The notes beneath the pieces were generated by a model. It searched no databases. It was not told the DNA's origin and worked only from the letters and a program-made list of their open reading frames with translations. The position numbers and the translations under genes were made by a program. This document shows, one piece after another, positions 1-8,220 of a DNA stretch of 54,145 nt (position 1 is the stretch's first letter; every line of letters starts with the position of its first letter). The stretch spans positions 1 to 54,145 of the forward strand of contig NZ_LGTE01000022.1 of assembly GCF_001263415.1 (NCBI RefSeq), written 5' to 3'. The stretch is from Thermincola ferriacetica. GTDB lineage: Bacteria > Bacillota > Thermincolia > Thermincolales > Thermincolaceae.

Positions 1-165
1 CCCCTGCCTTCTTGTCTGTGGTTTTGCGGGCGCAGTCGCTCCTTAACGGTAGCCTGAGAACCCCACCCACCCCTCTATGAAAAACCGGCGGATTAAGCCA
101 GAGCCCCGCTCCGGAACATATTTAAGCTCCCCAAATTTATCCGTGAGACCTTTGTCGACAGCCTG
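1..165 (+). ncRNA. 3' part of an unidentified structured RNA or leader
   Basis: No ORF of useful length covers this stretch, it is more GC-rich than the DNA after it, and it runs into a strong intrinsic terminator at 166-197. That is the pattern of a stable RNA gene or a riboswitch leader whose 5' part lies outside the window. A 6S-like RNA, or the tail of a cobalamin riboswitch (the first bases resemble the end of a B12 box), are both possible. I cannot identify it by eye. The strand is inferred from the direction of the terminator. Confidence 0.3.
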
Positions 166-197
166 AGGTCCGATTTAATATCGGACCTTTCATTTTT
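166..197 (+). terminator. Rho-independent terminator
   Basis: AGGTCCGAT (166-174) and ATCGGACCT (180-188) form a perfect 9-bp stem with a 5-base loop, followed by a T-rich tract. It ends whatever transcript covers 1-165 and insulates the pyl operon from upstream transcription. Confidence 0.85.
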
Positions 198-207
198 GAG
201 TTAAGTT

Positions 208-240
208 TGACTTAAAAAAGTAACTTGTGACTTAATCTGA
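208..240 (+). promoter_or_regulatory. Putative activator sites upstream of pyl sigma-54 promoter
   Basis: TGACTTAAAAAAGT (208-221) is followed by a second, weaker TGACTTAATC copy (228 on). The motif recurs upstream of the three other sigma-54 promoters in the window, twice as a perfect TGACTT-N5-AAGTCA palindrome. It lies 120-130 bp upstream of the -24 element, a normal distance for an enhancer-binding protein. Binding by the activator encoded at 6592-8016 is inferred. Confidence 0.6.
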
Positions 241-339
241 TTTGGGTTTATGGAATTTGTACCGGAATCTCTCAAAATAAATATTTGTTTCAAGCATAAT
301 TTGACCTTCTATCGTTAATTTGGCCGGGGAACCCTACTC

Positions 340-355
340 TGGCATAAAAATTGCA
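340..355 (+). promoter_or_regulatory. Sigma-54 promoter of the pyl operon
   Basis: TGGCATAAAAATTGCA has the -24 GG and -12 GC elements at the required 10-base separation. The same 16-mer occurs on the minus strand in front of mttB (6480-6495). It lies about 80 bp before the pylB start, so pyrrolysine synthesis and the pyrrolysine enzyme appear to share a promoter type. Confidence 0.85.
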
Positions 356-437
356 ATATTTTTATATTGGTCTGTCTTCGCAGTTGTTTTTCCCGAAGGG
401 TTTGTGTAGTTGTTTAAAAGTAAAAGAAGGTGTTTAC

Positions 438-1529
438 ATGGTAAGGGGAGCTACAGACCAAAGGTTGGATGATATATTGAACAAGGCTCTTAAAGAAACA
501 CCTTTAACAAAAGAGGACTTGATATATCTGCTCTCATTAACCGATCCGGCAGGGATAAATCTAGTTTTTCAGACGGCCAGGACTTTACGGGAGCGATATT
601 TTGGCAACAAAGTGTTTCTTTACGGCTTTGTATATTTTTCAACTTATTGTCGCAATAATTGTGCTTTTTGTATGTATCGCAGGTCCAACCGTAATTTTAA
701 ACGTTATCGTAAGACTGAAGCGGAGATATTAGATACAGCTAACAGATTGGTAGAATCGGGAGTTCATTTACTTGATTTGACTATGGGGGAAGACCCGGCG
801 TATTTTTCTAACAATTGCGAAGGATTCGAAAAATTGATTAGGACTGTGGAGAACATCAAAAAGGCTACGCAAATGCCCCTTATGATTTCTCCCGGCGTGG
901 TTTCCGAAGAAATCCTCAGGGAATTTAAGAAAATCGGTGTTGACTGGTATGCTTGTTATCAGGAGACCCATAACTTAGATCTATTCAATAATCTCAGATT
1001 GGAACAGAGTTACGATACGCGTATGGAAAAAAAGATTTTTGCTCATAAGGTGGGTCTTTTGATCGAAGAAGGTATTATGACCGGCGTGGGGGATACGGCT
1101 GAAGACATAGCTCATTCTCTCGAAATAATGAATGAAATAGGCGCTGAACAGGTAAGGGTGATGAGTTTTGTTTCACAGGAGTGGACACCCATGTATCCCT
1201 GGCCGGTTGTTCCCAGACTTCGGGAATTATTGATTATTGCTGTAATGCGTTTATGTTTCCCCAACCGATTGATTCCGGCATCTCTGGATGTGGACGGGCT
1301 TAGCGGCCTCCAACAGAGGCTGAATGCCGGCGCTAACATAGTTACTTCAATAATACCTCCGGGTGCGGGATTGGCCGGTGTGTCACAAAGTTCGCTGGAT
1401 ATCGAGGAAGGCAAGCGGACCGTCAGTAGTATCATTCCTGTATTGGAAGAGTGTAACTTGACCACGGCATCAAGGGATGATTATAGCGCTTGGGTTACTG
1501 ATAAGCAGAACGGCATTTTCGCTTGGTAA
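438..1529 (+). CDS. pylB: PylB, methylornithine synthase (radical SAM)
   Basis: Radical SAM mutase that turns lysine into (3R)-3-methylornithine, the first step of pyrrolysine synthesis. The cluster-binding motif CX3CX2C is seen at C71, C75 and C78 (CRNNCAFC). The ATG at 438 is chosen because GAAGG sits about 8 bases upstream and because it gives 363 residues, normal for PylB; a frame opening at 351 would start inside the sigma-54 promoter. pylC follows after 13 bases and pylD comes next, the usual pylBCD order. No pylSc or pylT precedes it, unlike the known bacterial pylTScBCDSn layout. Expression from the sigma-54 promoter at 340-355 is inferred. Confidence 0.93.
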   Translation: MVRGATDQRLDDILNKALKETPLTKEDLIYLLSLTDPAGINLVFQTARTLRERYFGNKVFLYGFVYFSTYCRNNCAFCMYRRSNRNFKRYRKTEAEILDTANRLVESGVHLLDLTMGEDPAYFSNNCEGFEKLIRTVENIKKATQMPLMISPGVVSEEILREFKKIGVDWYACYQETHNLDLFNNLRLEQSYDTRMEKKIFAHKVGLLIEEGIMTGVGDTAEDIAHSLEIMNEIGAEQVRVMSFVSQEWTPMYPWPVVPRLRELLIIAVMRLCFPNRLIPASLDVDGLSGLQQRLNAGANIVTSIIPPGAGLAGVSQSSLDIEEGKRTVSSIIPVLEECNLTTASRDDYSAWVTDKQNGIFAW

Positions 1530-1542
1530 AGGGGATAAAAAA

Positions 1543-2727
1543 ATGCGGGTAGCAATTATAGGAGGTAAATTACAGGGAGTCGAAGCCGCGTACCTGGCCC
1601 AAAAGGCCGGATGGGAAGTTATTTTGATTGATAAGGACAAAACAGTTCCTGCTGCGCGGCTGTGTGATTCGTTTCGATGTCTTGATGTCACGAGACAGGA
1701 CGAACTGGTCAAGGTTTTAAATAAATGTGAACTTATAATTCCCGCCTTCGAAAACAAAGAAGCTCTGGCCAGTCTTCTTTTGTCCAGTCAATTAACAGGT
1801 ATCCCTATGCTTTACGATGACGGCGCTTATAGTATTTCTTCGTCTAAGATCCGGTCGAATAGTCTTTTTGCCGATTTGGGCGTGCCGGCGCCTGTACCAT
1901 GGCCGAAATGCGGATTTCCCGTAATAGTTAAACCTTCCGATGCCAGCGGCAGTGAGGGAGTACTGAAAATACGCAACCAGTCTGAACTTAATCTGCAGAA
2001 AACGTTGTTAAAGCAAAACCACCCATGGGTAATTGAAGAGTATCTGGAAGGACCTTCTTATTCCATTGAGGTAATAGGATTTGCAGGTCAATATAAGGCA
2101 ATGCAGGTTACAGAACTACAAATGGATGGCAATTACGATTGTAAAAGAGTTCTGGCGCCTGCCCGACTTGAAAGGGGTCTAAAAAAACAATTTGTAGAAA
2201 CGGCGCTAAAAATTGCCCGGAACTTGCAGTTAAACGGCATTATGGATGTGGAAGCCATTTTACACAAAGGTCAACTGAAGGTAATCGAAATTGATGCCCG
2301 GTTACCTAGCCAAACGCCCACGGTTGTATATAAATCAACCGGTCTAAACATGCTGCAGATTATCGGGGAGGCTTTTGCCAAAGGACAGCCATGGAAAGCT
2401 TTTGAGATTGAGGACAATCGGGGAGTGGTTTACGAGCATATTAACGTTTTTCCATACCGTATGGAAATTTCAGGCGAACATATCATGGCCGGCGCCGAAA
2501 ACCTTCAATTATATAATGGATTATTTGGCGCCGATGAAGTGATTACTGATTATATTCCCGGTAAAAAACACTGGGTGGCAACTCTAATCGTTACCGGAAA
2601 AAACAGACAGGAAGCCTGGAACAAACGGTGCCAGGTAATCCAGCGCATTAGGGAAGAAATGGGTATCAGCAGCTACCTAGATACGTCGCCTTATGAGAAA
2701 AGTTTATCTGAATTAAGGAGTATGTAA
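1543..2727 (+). CDS. pylC: PylC, methylornithine-lysine ligase (ATP-grasp)
   Basis: ATP-grasp ligase that joins methylornithine to the epsilon-amine of a second lysine. An N-terminal Rossmann-like segment (VAIIGGKLQG) is followed by the ATP-grasp core with VIVKPSDASGSEG, the VIEEYLEGPSYSIEV segment and the late metal-binding region VIEIDARLPSQTPT. The ATG at 1543 is preceded by AAAGGGG; an earlier ATG at 1477 lies inside pylB without a ribosome site. The product of 394 residues is slightly longer than the archaeal enzyme. Spacing to pylB is 13 bases and to pylD 5 bases, indicating translational coupling in one operon. Confidence 0.93.
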   Translation: MRVAIIGGKLQGVEAAYLAQKAGWEVILIDKDKTVPAARLCDSFRCLDVTRQDELVKVLNKCELIIPAFENKEALASLLLSSQLTGIPMLYDDGAYSISSSKIRSNSLFADLGVPAPVPWPKCGFPVIVKPSDASGSEGVLKIRNQSELNLQKTLLKQNHPWVIEEYLEGPSYSIEVIGFAGQYKAMQVTELQMDGNYDCKRVLAPARLERGLKKQFVETALKIARNLQLNGIMDVEAILHKGQLKVIEIDARLPSQTPTVVYKSTGLNMLQIIGEAFAKGQPWKAFEIEDNRGVVYEHINVFPYRMEISGEHIMAGAENLQLYNGLFGADEVITDYIPGKKHWVATLIVTGKNRQEAWNKRCQVIQRIREEMGISSYLDTSPYEKSLSELRSM

Positions 2728-2732
2728 CTGTT

Positions 2733-3560
2733 ATGACAAGGCTGAAAACAGAAGACATTTGTCACATTGAGGCATCATTGGAGAAATATAACAGGGACTT
2801 AATTGCCAAAACGGGTGCCACTTTGGGACAGATAGCCGCCTATGCGGCAGAAACCAGAGAAGAAAAGGTTTGCCGTAATTTTAAGGTGGCCGTCATACCC
2901 CTTACCTGTGGGCGGGGAATAATAGAAGGTTTCACGCAAACTATTGCCAGTATAACCGGTTTTTTGGGCTTTAACTCTTTTGTTACTAAAAATACCGATG
3001 CCGGGGGAGTGGCTGAAGCGGTGGAAAAAGGCGCCGAAATCTTAATGATGGCCGATGACGACAAGTTCGTGGCAATTAACCGCGTTACAGGGCGAGTATC
3101 TGATAACGGAGAAGCCACCGGCAGGGGATATGCCGCTGCCCTTGATTTGATGACCGGCGGCCTGAGAAACAGAAATGTCCTCATTTTGGGCGCCGGTCCC
3201 GTTGGAAAGGGAGCCGCTTTAGCTCTGGCCAGGCTGGGGGCCAAAATATCGGTATATGATATTGAACCAGGGTGCAGTAACAGACTTGCAGAAGAAGTAC
3301 GCGAAAAGACAGGTATCACGGTAAGAACAGAAGAGAAACTTGATAGGGCTTTGCTGGTCAATAAAATTATTTACGATGCTACTCCCACACCAAGTTTCAT
3401 TCATAAAAAGCACATAACCCCGGACACTTTTATTGCCGCACCCGGTATACCGTTGGGGGTTGACGGTGAAGCGCTTCCGGAGGTAGCCGACCGACTGCTC
3501 CACGATCCCCTAGAAATAGGGGTAGCTACTATGATTTATGACGTATGTAAACAGGCTTAA
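2733..3560 (+). CDS. pylD: PylD, pyrrolysine-forming dehydrogenase
   Basis: NAD-dependent dehydrogenase that oxidises the lysyl-methylornithine amide so that it cyclises to pyrrolysine. The 275 residues match the family. A dinucleotide-binding motif, LILGAGPVGKGAA, is seen near residues 150-162, after an N-terminal domain containing PLTCGRGIIEGF (about 56-67), which is conserved in PylD. It begins 5 bases after pylC and is followed after 23 bases by pylSn. Together pylBCD form a complete pathway from two lysines. Confidence 0.93.
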   Translation: MTRLKTEDICHIEASLEKYNRDLIAKTGATLGQIAAYAAETREEKVCRNFKVAVIPLTCGRGIIEGFTQTIASITGFLGFNSFVTKNTDAGGVAEAVEKGAEILMMADDDKFVAINRVTGRVSDNGEATGRGYAAALDLMTGGLRNRNVLILGAGPVGKGAALALARLGAKISVYDIEPGCSNRLAEEVREKTGITVRTEEKLDRALLVNKIIYDATPTPSFIHKKHITPDTFIAAPGIPLGVDGEALPEVADRLLHDPLEIGVATMIYDVCKQA

Positions 3561-3583
3561 GTATCAGATAAAGAAGATTGGAG

Positions 3584-3958
3584 ATGAACAATTGGAGTAT
3601 GTGCAAAAAGGAGCAGGGTTATACCAAAAAAGTACAGGCGCTTGATGCAAAAGATAAAAAGAGGTATTACCGTAAGAACGTGGAGTTCTTCAAACTTCTT
3701 GAAAAGATAAAGCTTTGGCCTTCACGTTCTGGCACGTTGCACGGGATTAAAACTATTACCATCCGTGGTAATACTGCGGAAATTGTCACCCATTGCAACG
3801 AACGCTTCATTGTACGTAATTCCAGAAATAGCCGGGCGGCCAGATGGCTGAGAAACAAGTGGCACCTTGGCATCTGTAGGGCTTGCCGGGTTCCCGAATG
3901 GAAGCTGGAAAAGTATTCGGCTACAGGTTTAAATCAATTCTATGGGTCTAATCTTTAG
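3584..3958 (+). CDS. pylSn: PylSn, N-terminal tRNA-Pyl-binding protein
   Basis: In bacteria the pyrrolysyl-tRNA synthetase is split: PylSn binds the compact tRNA-Pyl and PylSc charges it. This basic protein of about 124 residues carries the recognisable core with KLWPSRSGTLHGIK, a conserved THCNE segment and VRNSRNSRAARWLRNKW. Residues past the core, with three cysteines in GICRACR, may be a lineage-specific tail. The start is uncertain: TTG 3578, ATG 3584 and ATG 3599 are in frame, and 3584 is chosen for the purine-rich stretch before it. It ends in TAG, an odd choice in a gene for UAG decoding, but another stop follows five codons later. The catalytic partner pylSc is not in the window. Confidence 0.85.
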   Translation: MNNWSMCKKEQGYTKKVQALDAKDKKRYYRKNVEFFKLLEKIKLWPSRSGTLHGIKTITIRGNTAEIVTHCNERFIVRNSRNSRAARWLRNKWHLGICRACRVPEWKLEKYSATGLNQFYGSNL

Positions 3959-3985
3959 GTTAAAGCACCAGTTTAACCTTTAATA
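3959..3985 (+). terminator. Weak hairpin after pylSn
   Basis: GGTTAAA and TTTAACC form a 7-bp AT-rich stem with a 7-base loop followed by TTTAAT. It is a weak candidate for partial termination or mRNA processing between pylSn and mttC. No clear promoter lies between it and mttC, so read-through is likely. Confidence 0.35.
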
Positions 3986-4097
3986 ACAAAATAAATCAAA
4001 ACTTCAAAAAGGAGGGACAGGGGAAGCATATTATTAACCAACAATTTCACTGAATTTAGTTTACCAGATTATCAAAAACATAAGGGGGAAGAAAATT

Positions 4098-4733
4098 ATG
4101 GCAAGTTTTGAGAGTGTTGCACAAAGTGTTATTGCCGGTCAGGAAGCTCAGGTGAAGGAGCAGGTGAAAGCTTTAATTGATGCGGGTACCAACCCGTTAC
4201 AAATTATTAATGAAGGTTTAATTGCGGGTATGAACGTAGTAGGCGCCCGGTTCAAAGCTGGAGATATGTTTGTTCCGGAAGTACTTATGTGTGCAAAGGC
4301 CATGGCAGCAGGTGTTGAGATTGTAAAACCTTTAATCGCTGACAACGATGTACAGAGTAAAGGTAAAGTAGTTCTTGGAACGGTAAAAGGCGACCTGCAC
4401 GATATTGGGAAAAACCTGGTTGCCATGATGATGGAAAGTGGCGGATTGGAAGTTATTAACCTGGGGATAGATGTTTCTCCCGAAAAATTTGCCGATGCCG
4501 TGAGAGAGCACGAACCTCAGATTGTAGCCATGTCTGCGCTGCTTACCACTACCATGCCGGCCATGAAGGAAACTATCGAGTACCTTGAACAAGCAGGCTT
4601 AAGGGACAAAGTAAAAGTTATCGTTGGGGGCGCTCCTATTACCAAGGATTTTGCTGATTCTATCGGCGCTGACGGTTTTGCTCCTGACGCTGCGTCTGCC
4701 ACCGATCTTTGCAAAGAACTGATTGGTGCATAA
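4098..4733 (+). CDS. mttC: MttC-like corrinoid protein
   Basis: Methyl-carrier corrinoid protein of the MttC/MtgC family, 211 residues. An N-terminal four-helix cap (about 1-90) is followed by a B12-binding Rossmann domain. The base-off cobalamin motif DLHDIGK contains the cobalt ligand His101, and the later SALLTTTMPAMKE and VGGAPITKDFA segments are typical. SD AAGGGGGAAG lies 5-10 bases before the ATG. The pyrrolysine-containing MttB is encoded convergently just downstream, and pyl genes lie upstream, so it most likely accepts the methyl of trimethylamine as Co(III)-methyl. The partner assignment is by context; two other corrinoid proteins occur in the window. Confidence 0.9.
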   Translation: MASFESVAQSVIAGQEAQVKEQVKALIDAGTNPLQIINEGLIAGMNVVGARFKAGDMFVPEVLMCAKAMAAGVEIVKPLIADNDVQSKGKVVLGTVKGDLHDIGKNLVAMMMESGGLEVINLGIDVSPEKFADAVREHEPQIVAMSALLTTTMPAMKETIEYLEQAGLRDKVKVIVGGAPITKDFADSIGADGFAPDAASATDLCKELIGA

Positions 4734-4740
4734 ATTGCGT

Positions 4741-4772
4741 AGGGACTGCCCAAAAAGGGCAGTCCCTGCTTT
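4741..4772 (+). terminator. Terminator of the pyl-mttC transcript
   Basis: AGGGACTGCCC / GGGCAGTCCCT is an 11-bp GC-rich hairpin with a 5-base loop, starting five bases past the mttC stop and followed by GCTTTAT. The T-run is short, but stem strength and position support termination. Confidence 0.7.
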
Positions 4773-4790
4773 ATAGTAACTGGCCATAAG

Positions 4791-4827
4791 AGAAGGGACT
4801 GGCGCCTACCAGTCCCTTCTTCGTTTT
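4791..4827. terminator. Hairpin between convergent mttC and mttB
   Basis: AGAAGGGACTGG / CCAGTCCCTTCT (12 bp, 6-base loop). On the plus strand it is followed by TCGTTTT; on the minus strand it starts five bases past the mttB stop. It can serve both convergent transcripts, and it shares the AGGGACTG core with the hairpin at 4741-4767. Confidence 0.65.
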
Positions 4828-6340
4828 AGAATTTAGGTTTCTTAAAGGTCTTTTCTTTCTCCTTTGCTTTAATTTCAGCAGTTTCTGCTTCGGCTTCCTT
4901 AACAATTTCTTTCAGTTGACGCTGGATATTTTCCGGAAGCGGACTTGGATTTTTAAAGTTTTCAAGAATGTCAATGGCTTTTTCGTAGGACTTCTGGACG
5001 ATATCCTTACCGCCGTCAGCCATCCAACCATCGCGATTCTTGCGGTCGATCAGTTCGCTTCTGGATAATTCCTTGAAATTCTGGTAAGTATGCTGATGGC
5101 TAATGAATTCCCCGCCGGGTCCTACCGAACGGACTACTTCCAATGCCATCTTGGTGTCATTTACCGGAATTCCTTTAATGGTATGCATAATCATCCTGAC
5201 AAATTCATTTTGCATTACCAGAGTTGCGTAGTCCCAGGTCAAGCCTCCTTCGAGCAGGCCCAGACCATATATCATGTTAGCTCCTGCTAACGCTGGTATA
5301 ATTCCGGTAAGGGCAAACTCGAAAGCTTGCTGGGGATCAGGAACTTTACTGTCAGTCTATCCACCGGCAACCCAGCTTGGAATGTTATAGAATTGAGCAA
5401 GTTTGGCGACAGCGGCGCTGAAAAGGGCTAATTCAGGACTGCCAACGCAGGCAACGGTGGTCCTGAGATCCATCATAGTGGTGGAAGTACCGTACACCAT
5501 GGGATGGCCCTTCTTGACCAACTGGCTCAATACAAACATACTGAGAATTTCGGCATTGTGGGTTACCAAAGTACTTGCCAGGTGCACACAGGTTGTACCG
5601 CCGGCCAAACCCATGGAGTTGATTTTGGCGGGTACACCGCACTCAATGGCCTGCAGGAGGGTGTCGGTAGCGCCTTTGGAATGTACCAATGGGCTTACCG
5701 GGTCAGTACTCTGGGAAAAAAGGGGTCTTTGCCTGAACTTGTCCTCGCCCCCGGCTACAACGTAACCCATTTTGGCAACAGCCCGCATGTTCTCCGGGCG
5801 GTTCATGCCAATATATGCGTGTTTTGTGCTATAGTTGTAGAAGGATTCTGCAATATGCACCTGAGAAACGTCAGGATCTACTTCTGATGGGCCAATGGCT
5901 CTTTCGAAAACCACAATTTGGTCCATAGCTTCGCAGAATCTGGTTACATCGTCAACATCTTTTTTGGTTGGTTTCCGAATTTGTTTGGTGTAGGGATCGA
6001 TCAATTGGACTGCCTCACCAAAGTTAACAAATCCGGTTCTGTTCCCTTCGCATACCCAATCATTTTCCGGATTTCTTCCGCAAGCCCGGAAAGTTTTCGG
6101 AATAGTGCGCAGAGCATCTTCTACAAGGTGTGCAGGGATTTTAACAATTTGCGTCTCCGGGTCGATAACACAACCGTTACTGTAGAAAATTTCCCGGGCC
6201 TTTTCGCTTTCAACTTTTACGCCAATGTTCCACAGTACATCCAGTGTAGCCAGGTGGATGTCGTAAAGTTCATCATCTGTAAACATTTTTAGCCCGATTC
6301 CTTCCATTCGAGTGGAACCGGCATGTAAAGCTCTGTACAA
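4826..6340 (-). CDS. mttB: MttB, pyrrolysine-containing trimethylamine methyltransferase
   Basis: Transfers a methyl from trimethylamine to its corrinoid protein. Read conventionally, the gene is split by an amber codon at 5357-5359, but the frame continues unbroken. The residues around it, IPSWVAGG-UAG-TDSKVPDPQ, match the pyrrolysine site of MttB, so the UAG is read as pyrrolysine (residue 328 of 504). The length fits MttB (about 495-505). GGAGGTGA lies 5 bases before the TTG at 6340; a GTG at 6349 overlaps the ribosome site and is less likely. A perfect sigma-54 promoter lies 140 bp upstream on the same strand. A pseudogene is unlikely given frame continuity, a complete pyl pathway nearby and a normal TAA stop. 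Confidence 0.93.
5357..5359 (-). other. In-frame UAG pyrrolysine codon of mttB
   Basis: CTA on the plus strand is TAG in the mttB frame. Coding similarity to MttB continues on both sides without a shift: GGVAWSP-type text reads as VAGG before and TDSKVPDPQ after. The position matches the conserved amber codon of the trimethylamine methyltransferase family. Confidence 0.93.
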
Positions 6341-6479
6341 GAGATTCACCTCCGAAATAGTTCGAAATTTTAAAATATACTGCCTATGAAAGAGTCGAGA
6401 GGACTGAATTCACCCCCTTCCAAAGATAATTACCCCTGACAGACCGGTATTTAATGAAGTGTCTCATTTATCTCTAGAA

Positions 6480-6495
6480 TGCAATTTTTATGCCA
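6480..6495 (-). promoter_or_regulatory. Sigma-54 promoter of mttB
   Basis: On the minus strand this reads TGGCATAAAAATTGCA, with GG and GC 10 bases apart, identical over 16 bases to the promoter before pylB. It lies about 140 bp from the mttB start, leaving a long untranslated leader. Confidence 0.87.
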
Positions 6496-6502
6496 TAAAA
6501 GT

Positions 6503-6583
6503 AAGCCCCGGTTATACCGGGGCTTCAGATTGAAGACAAAGTTAACCTTTGCTAACAGCCTGAAGCCCCGGTGATACCGGGGC
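6503..6583 (-). terminator. Paired GC-rich hairpins after the sigma-54 activator gene
   Basis: Two near-identical hairpins, AAGCCCCGGT-TAT-ACCGGGGCTT (6503-6525) and GCCCCGGT-GAT-ACCGGGGC (6565-6583), lie head to head about 40 bp apart. On the minus strand the distal one is followed by TTACTTTT, so together they probably end the activator transcript just before the mttB promoter. They are also inverted copies of one another and could pair as a longer structure. Confidence 0.65.
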
Positions 6584-6584
6584 A

Positions 6585-6599
6585 TACTTTTTTAAGTCA
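6585..6599 (-). promoter_or_regulatory. Putative activator site for mttB, overlapping a stop codon
   Basis: On the minus strand the site reads TGACTTAAAAAAGTA, the same first 15 bases as the site at 208 before pylB. It contains the last Thr codon and the TAA stop of the activator gene, and lies about 90 bp upstream of the -24 element of the mttB promoter. Confidence 0.6.
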
Positions 6600-8016
6600 C
6601 TTTTGATTTGGTTTTAAGTTGTTTTTGGCCTGAGCAATATTTTCTTATCAGTCTGTTGGCTTTGCTTTGGCTTATGTGAAGGGCCTTTGCCACTTCATAG
6701 GAACTTCCCAGTTCCTGGTATGCTTTTTGAATTATTTCCTTCTCAAGCTGGCTTATTGCCTCACCCAGGGATGACGAATTTTTGGGTAAGTCTGGAGGCA
6801 GAGACTTCTGGACGCTATGAAAACTTTTCGGCAGGTCAATGTCTTCTATAACTGGCCCGGGGCTCACAACCACCAGGCGTTCGATCAAGTTTTGCAGTTC
6901 GCGGACGTTGCCCGGCCAGTCGTAATTTAAAAAGGCTTGCATGCATTTTTCTGAAATTCTGTGGTTCTGTTTATATTTTTTGTTATATTTCTCCAAAAAA
7001 TAATTTACCAGAGGCTCTATTTCATCTTTGCGGAAACGCAGGGGCGGTATTTCGATTTCAAAAACATTGAGTCGATAATACAGGTCTTCCCGGAATTCTC
7101 CCTTTTCCACCATTTGCTGCAGGTTCCGGTTGGTGGCAGTTATAATCCGGCAGTTTACTTTTTTGATTTCCCGGCCGCCCACTTTGAAATACTGGTTATC
7201 CTGTAACACCTGGAGAAGTTTGGCCTGCATTTTCAGAGAAAGTTCGCCGATTTCATCAAGAAAAAGAGTCCCCTCCGCTGCCAACTCGATCAGACCAATA
7301 TTGCCTTTTTCGTTGGCCCCTGTAAAGGCGCCCCGGGAATAACCGAATAGTTCCGATTCCATCAATTCCTGCGGGATGGAAGCACAGTTGACGGTGATGA
7401 AAGGCCCGTTTTTCCGGGGGCTGTTTTTGTGAATATATTTTGCCAGGAGGCTTTTGCCGGTCCCGGATTCTCCAAGCAACAAGACAATAGAATCAACGGC
7501 AGCCACGCGTCTTGCCAAACGAAGGATGCCTTCCATTTGCTTGCTCTGATGCATTATATCAGGAATAGCCATTTCTTTTTTCCGGAGCACTTCTAGCTCT
7601 GTTTTATAGCGTTTGAGCAGGCGGAGACTTTTTTCCAGTTCATGACGAATTCCTTCAGACTCTGTAATATCCCGTGAATTTTCTACGATATATTCTATAT
7701 TACCGTTGCTGTCAAAGATAGGGGTGGCTGTGGTCAGTAGAGTTTTACCCGTGCAGGTTTTTTGCTCGAGGGTAAAGCTTCGCTTTCTTTTTAACACTAT
7801 TGGGCTTACCCGAGGTGCCCAGTAGTTCATTTTGGATAATTCTTCCGACTTCTTTCCAATAATGTCTGAAGCCTTCACACCGTAATGTCTTTCGCAGGCA
7901 TTGTTAACATAAATTACTATACCGTCTGCATTGGTAACGTAAATTTCATCATGGGAATTATCCAAAATTTTTTTTAGGGTTTCATAATCTAACTGCGGTA
8001 TTTTTTCGTCAGCCAT
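6592..8016 (-). CDS. Sigma-54-dependent activator with PAS domain
   Basis: NtrC-type enhancer-binding protein, 474 residues. A PAS domain (about 10-120) is followed by a short coiled linker, the AAA+ domain with Walker A GESGTGKS (182-189) and the sigma-54 contact loop GAFTGA (229-234), and a C-terminal helix-turn-helix (VAKALHISQSKANRLIRKY). The ATG at 8016 is chosen because GGGGGAGG lies five bases upstream; the frame remains open to 8103. It sits between mttB and the kinase/transporter genes, both with sigma-54 promoters and a common upstream palindrome. It is therefore the best candidate regulator of the pyl, mttB, kinase and eut operons. The PAS ligand is unknown; a methylated amine is a guess. 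Confidence 0.92.
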   Translation of the reverse strand: MADEKIPQLDYETLKKILDNSHDEIYVTNADGIVIYVNNACERHYGVKASDIIGKKSEELSKMNYWAPRVSPIVLKRKRSFTLEQKTCTGKTLLTTATPIFDSNGNIEYIVENSRDITESEGIRHELEKSLRLLKRYKTELEVLRKKEMAIPDIMHQSKQMEGILRLARRVAAVDSIVLLLGESGTGKSLLAKYIHKNSPRKNGPFITVNCASIPQELMESELFGYSRGAFTGANEKGNIGLIELAAEGTLFLDEIGELSLKMQAKLLQVLQDNQYFKVGGREIKKVNCRIITATNRNLQQMVEKGEFREDLYYRLNVFEIEIPPLRFRKDEIEPLVNYFLEKYNKKYKQNHRISEKCMQAFLNYDWPGNVRELQNLIERLVVVSPGPVIEDIDLPKSFHSVQKSLPPDLPKNSSSLGEAISQLEKEIIQKAYQELGSSYEVAKALHISQSKANRLIRKYCSGQKQLKTKSKVT

Positions 8017-8203
8017 AGCATCCTCCCCCATTGAAATATGCTGATTGGCATCACATATTCTGTATAATGCAAATTTTCTTTTAATTTTAAGCATTCGACA
8101 CAATTCGCCATATTCCTCTGTTTGCAGACAAAAAATGAGTCATTTTTGAATTACAGTTTCTGTAATAATGAGTTGATGCATACTTTGCCAGGAGGATAAA
8201 AAA

Positions 8204-8220
8204 TGACTTAAAAAAAGTCA
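8204..8220. promoter_or_regulatory. Palindromic activator site, TGACTT-N5-AAGTCA
   Basis: Perfect inverted repeat TGACTTAAAAAAAGTCA, about 135 bp upstream of the -24 element of the kinase promoter and about 190 bp from the activator start, so it could also mediate autoregulation. The same architecture is at 11590-11606 before the eut promoter. Confidence 0.65.

Noticed and set aside
351-437. Longer pylB beginning at 351
   Set aside because: That start lies inside the -12 element of the sigma-54 promoter and has no ribosome site; 438 has one and gives the family length.
200-437. tRNA-Pyl gene upstream of pylB
   Set aside because: No CUA-anticodon loop flanked by pairing arms or encoded CCA end was found.
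4826-6349. mttB as a disrupted pseudogene or two separate genes
   Set aside because: A single UAG at the family's pyrrolysine position, frame continuity and nearby pyl genes explain the break.
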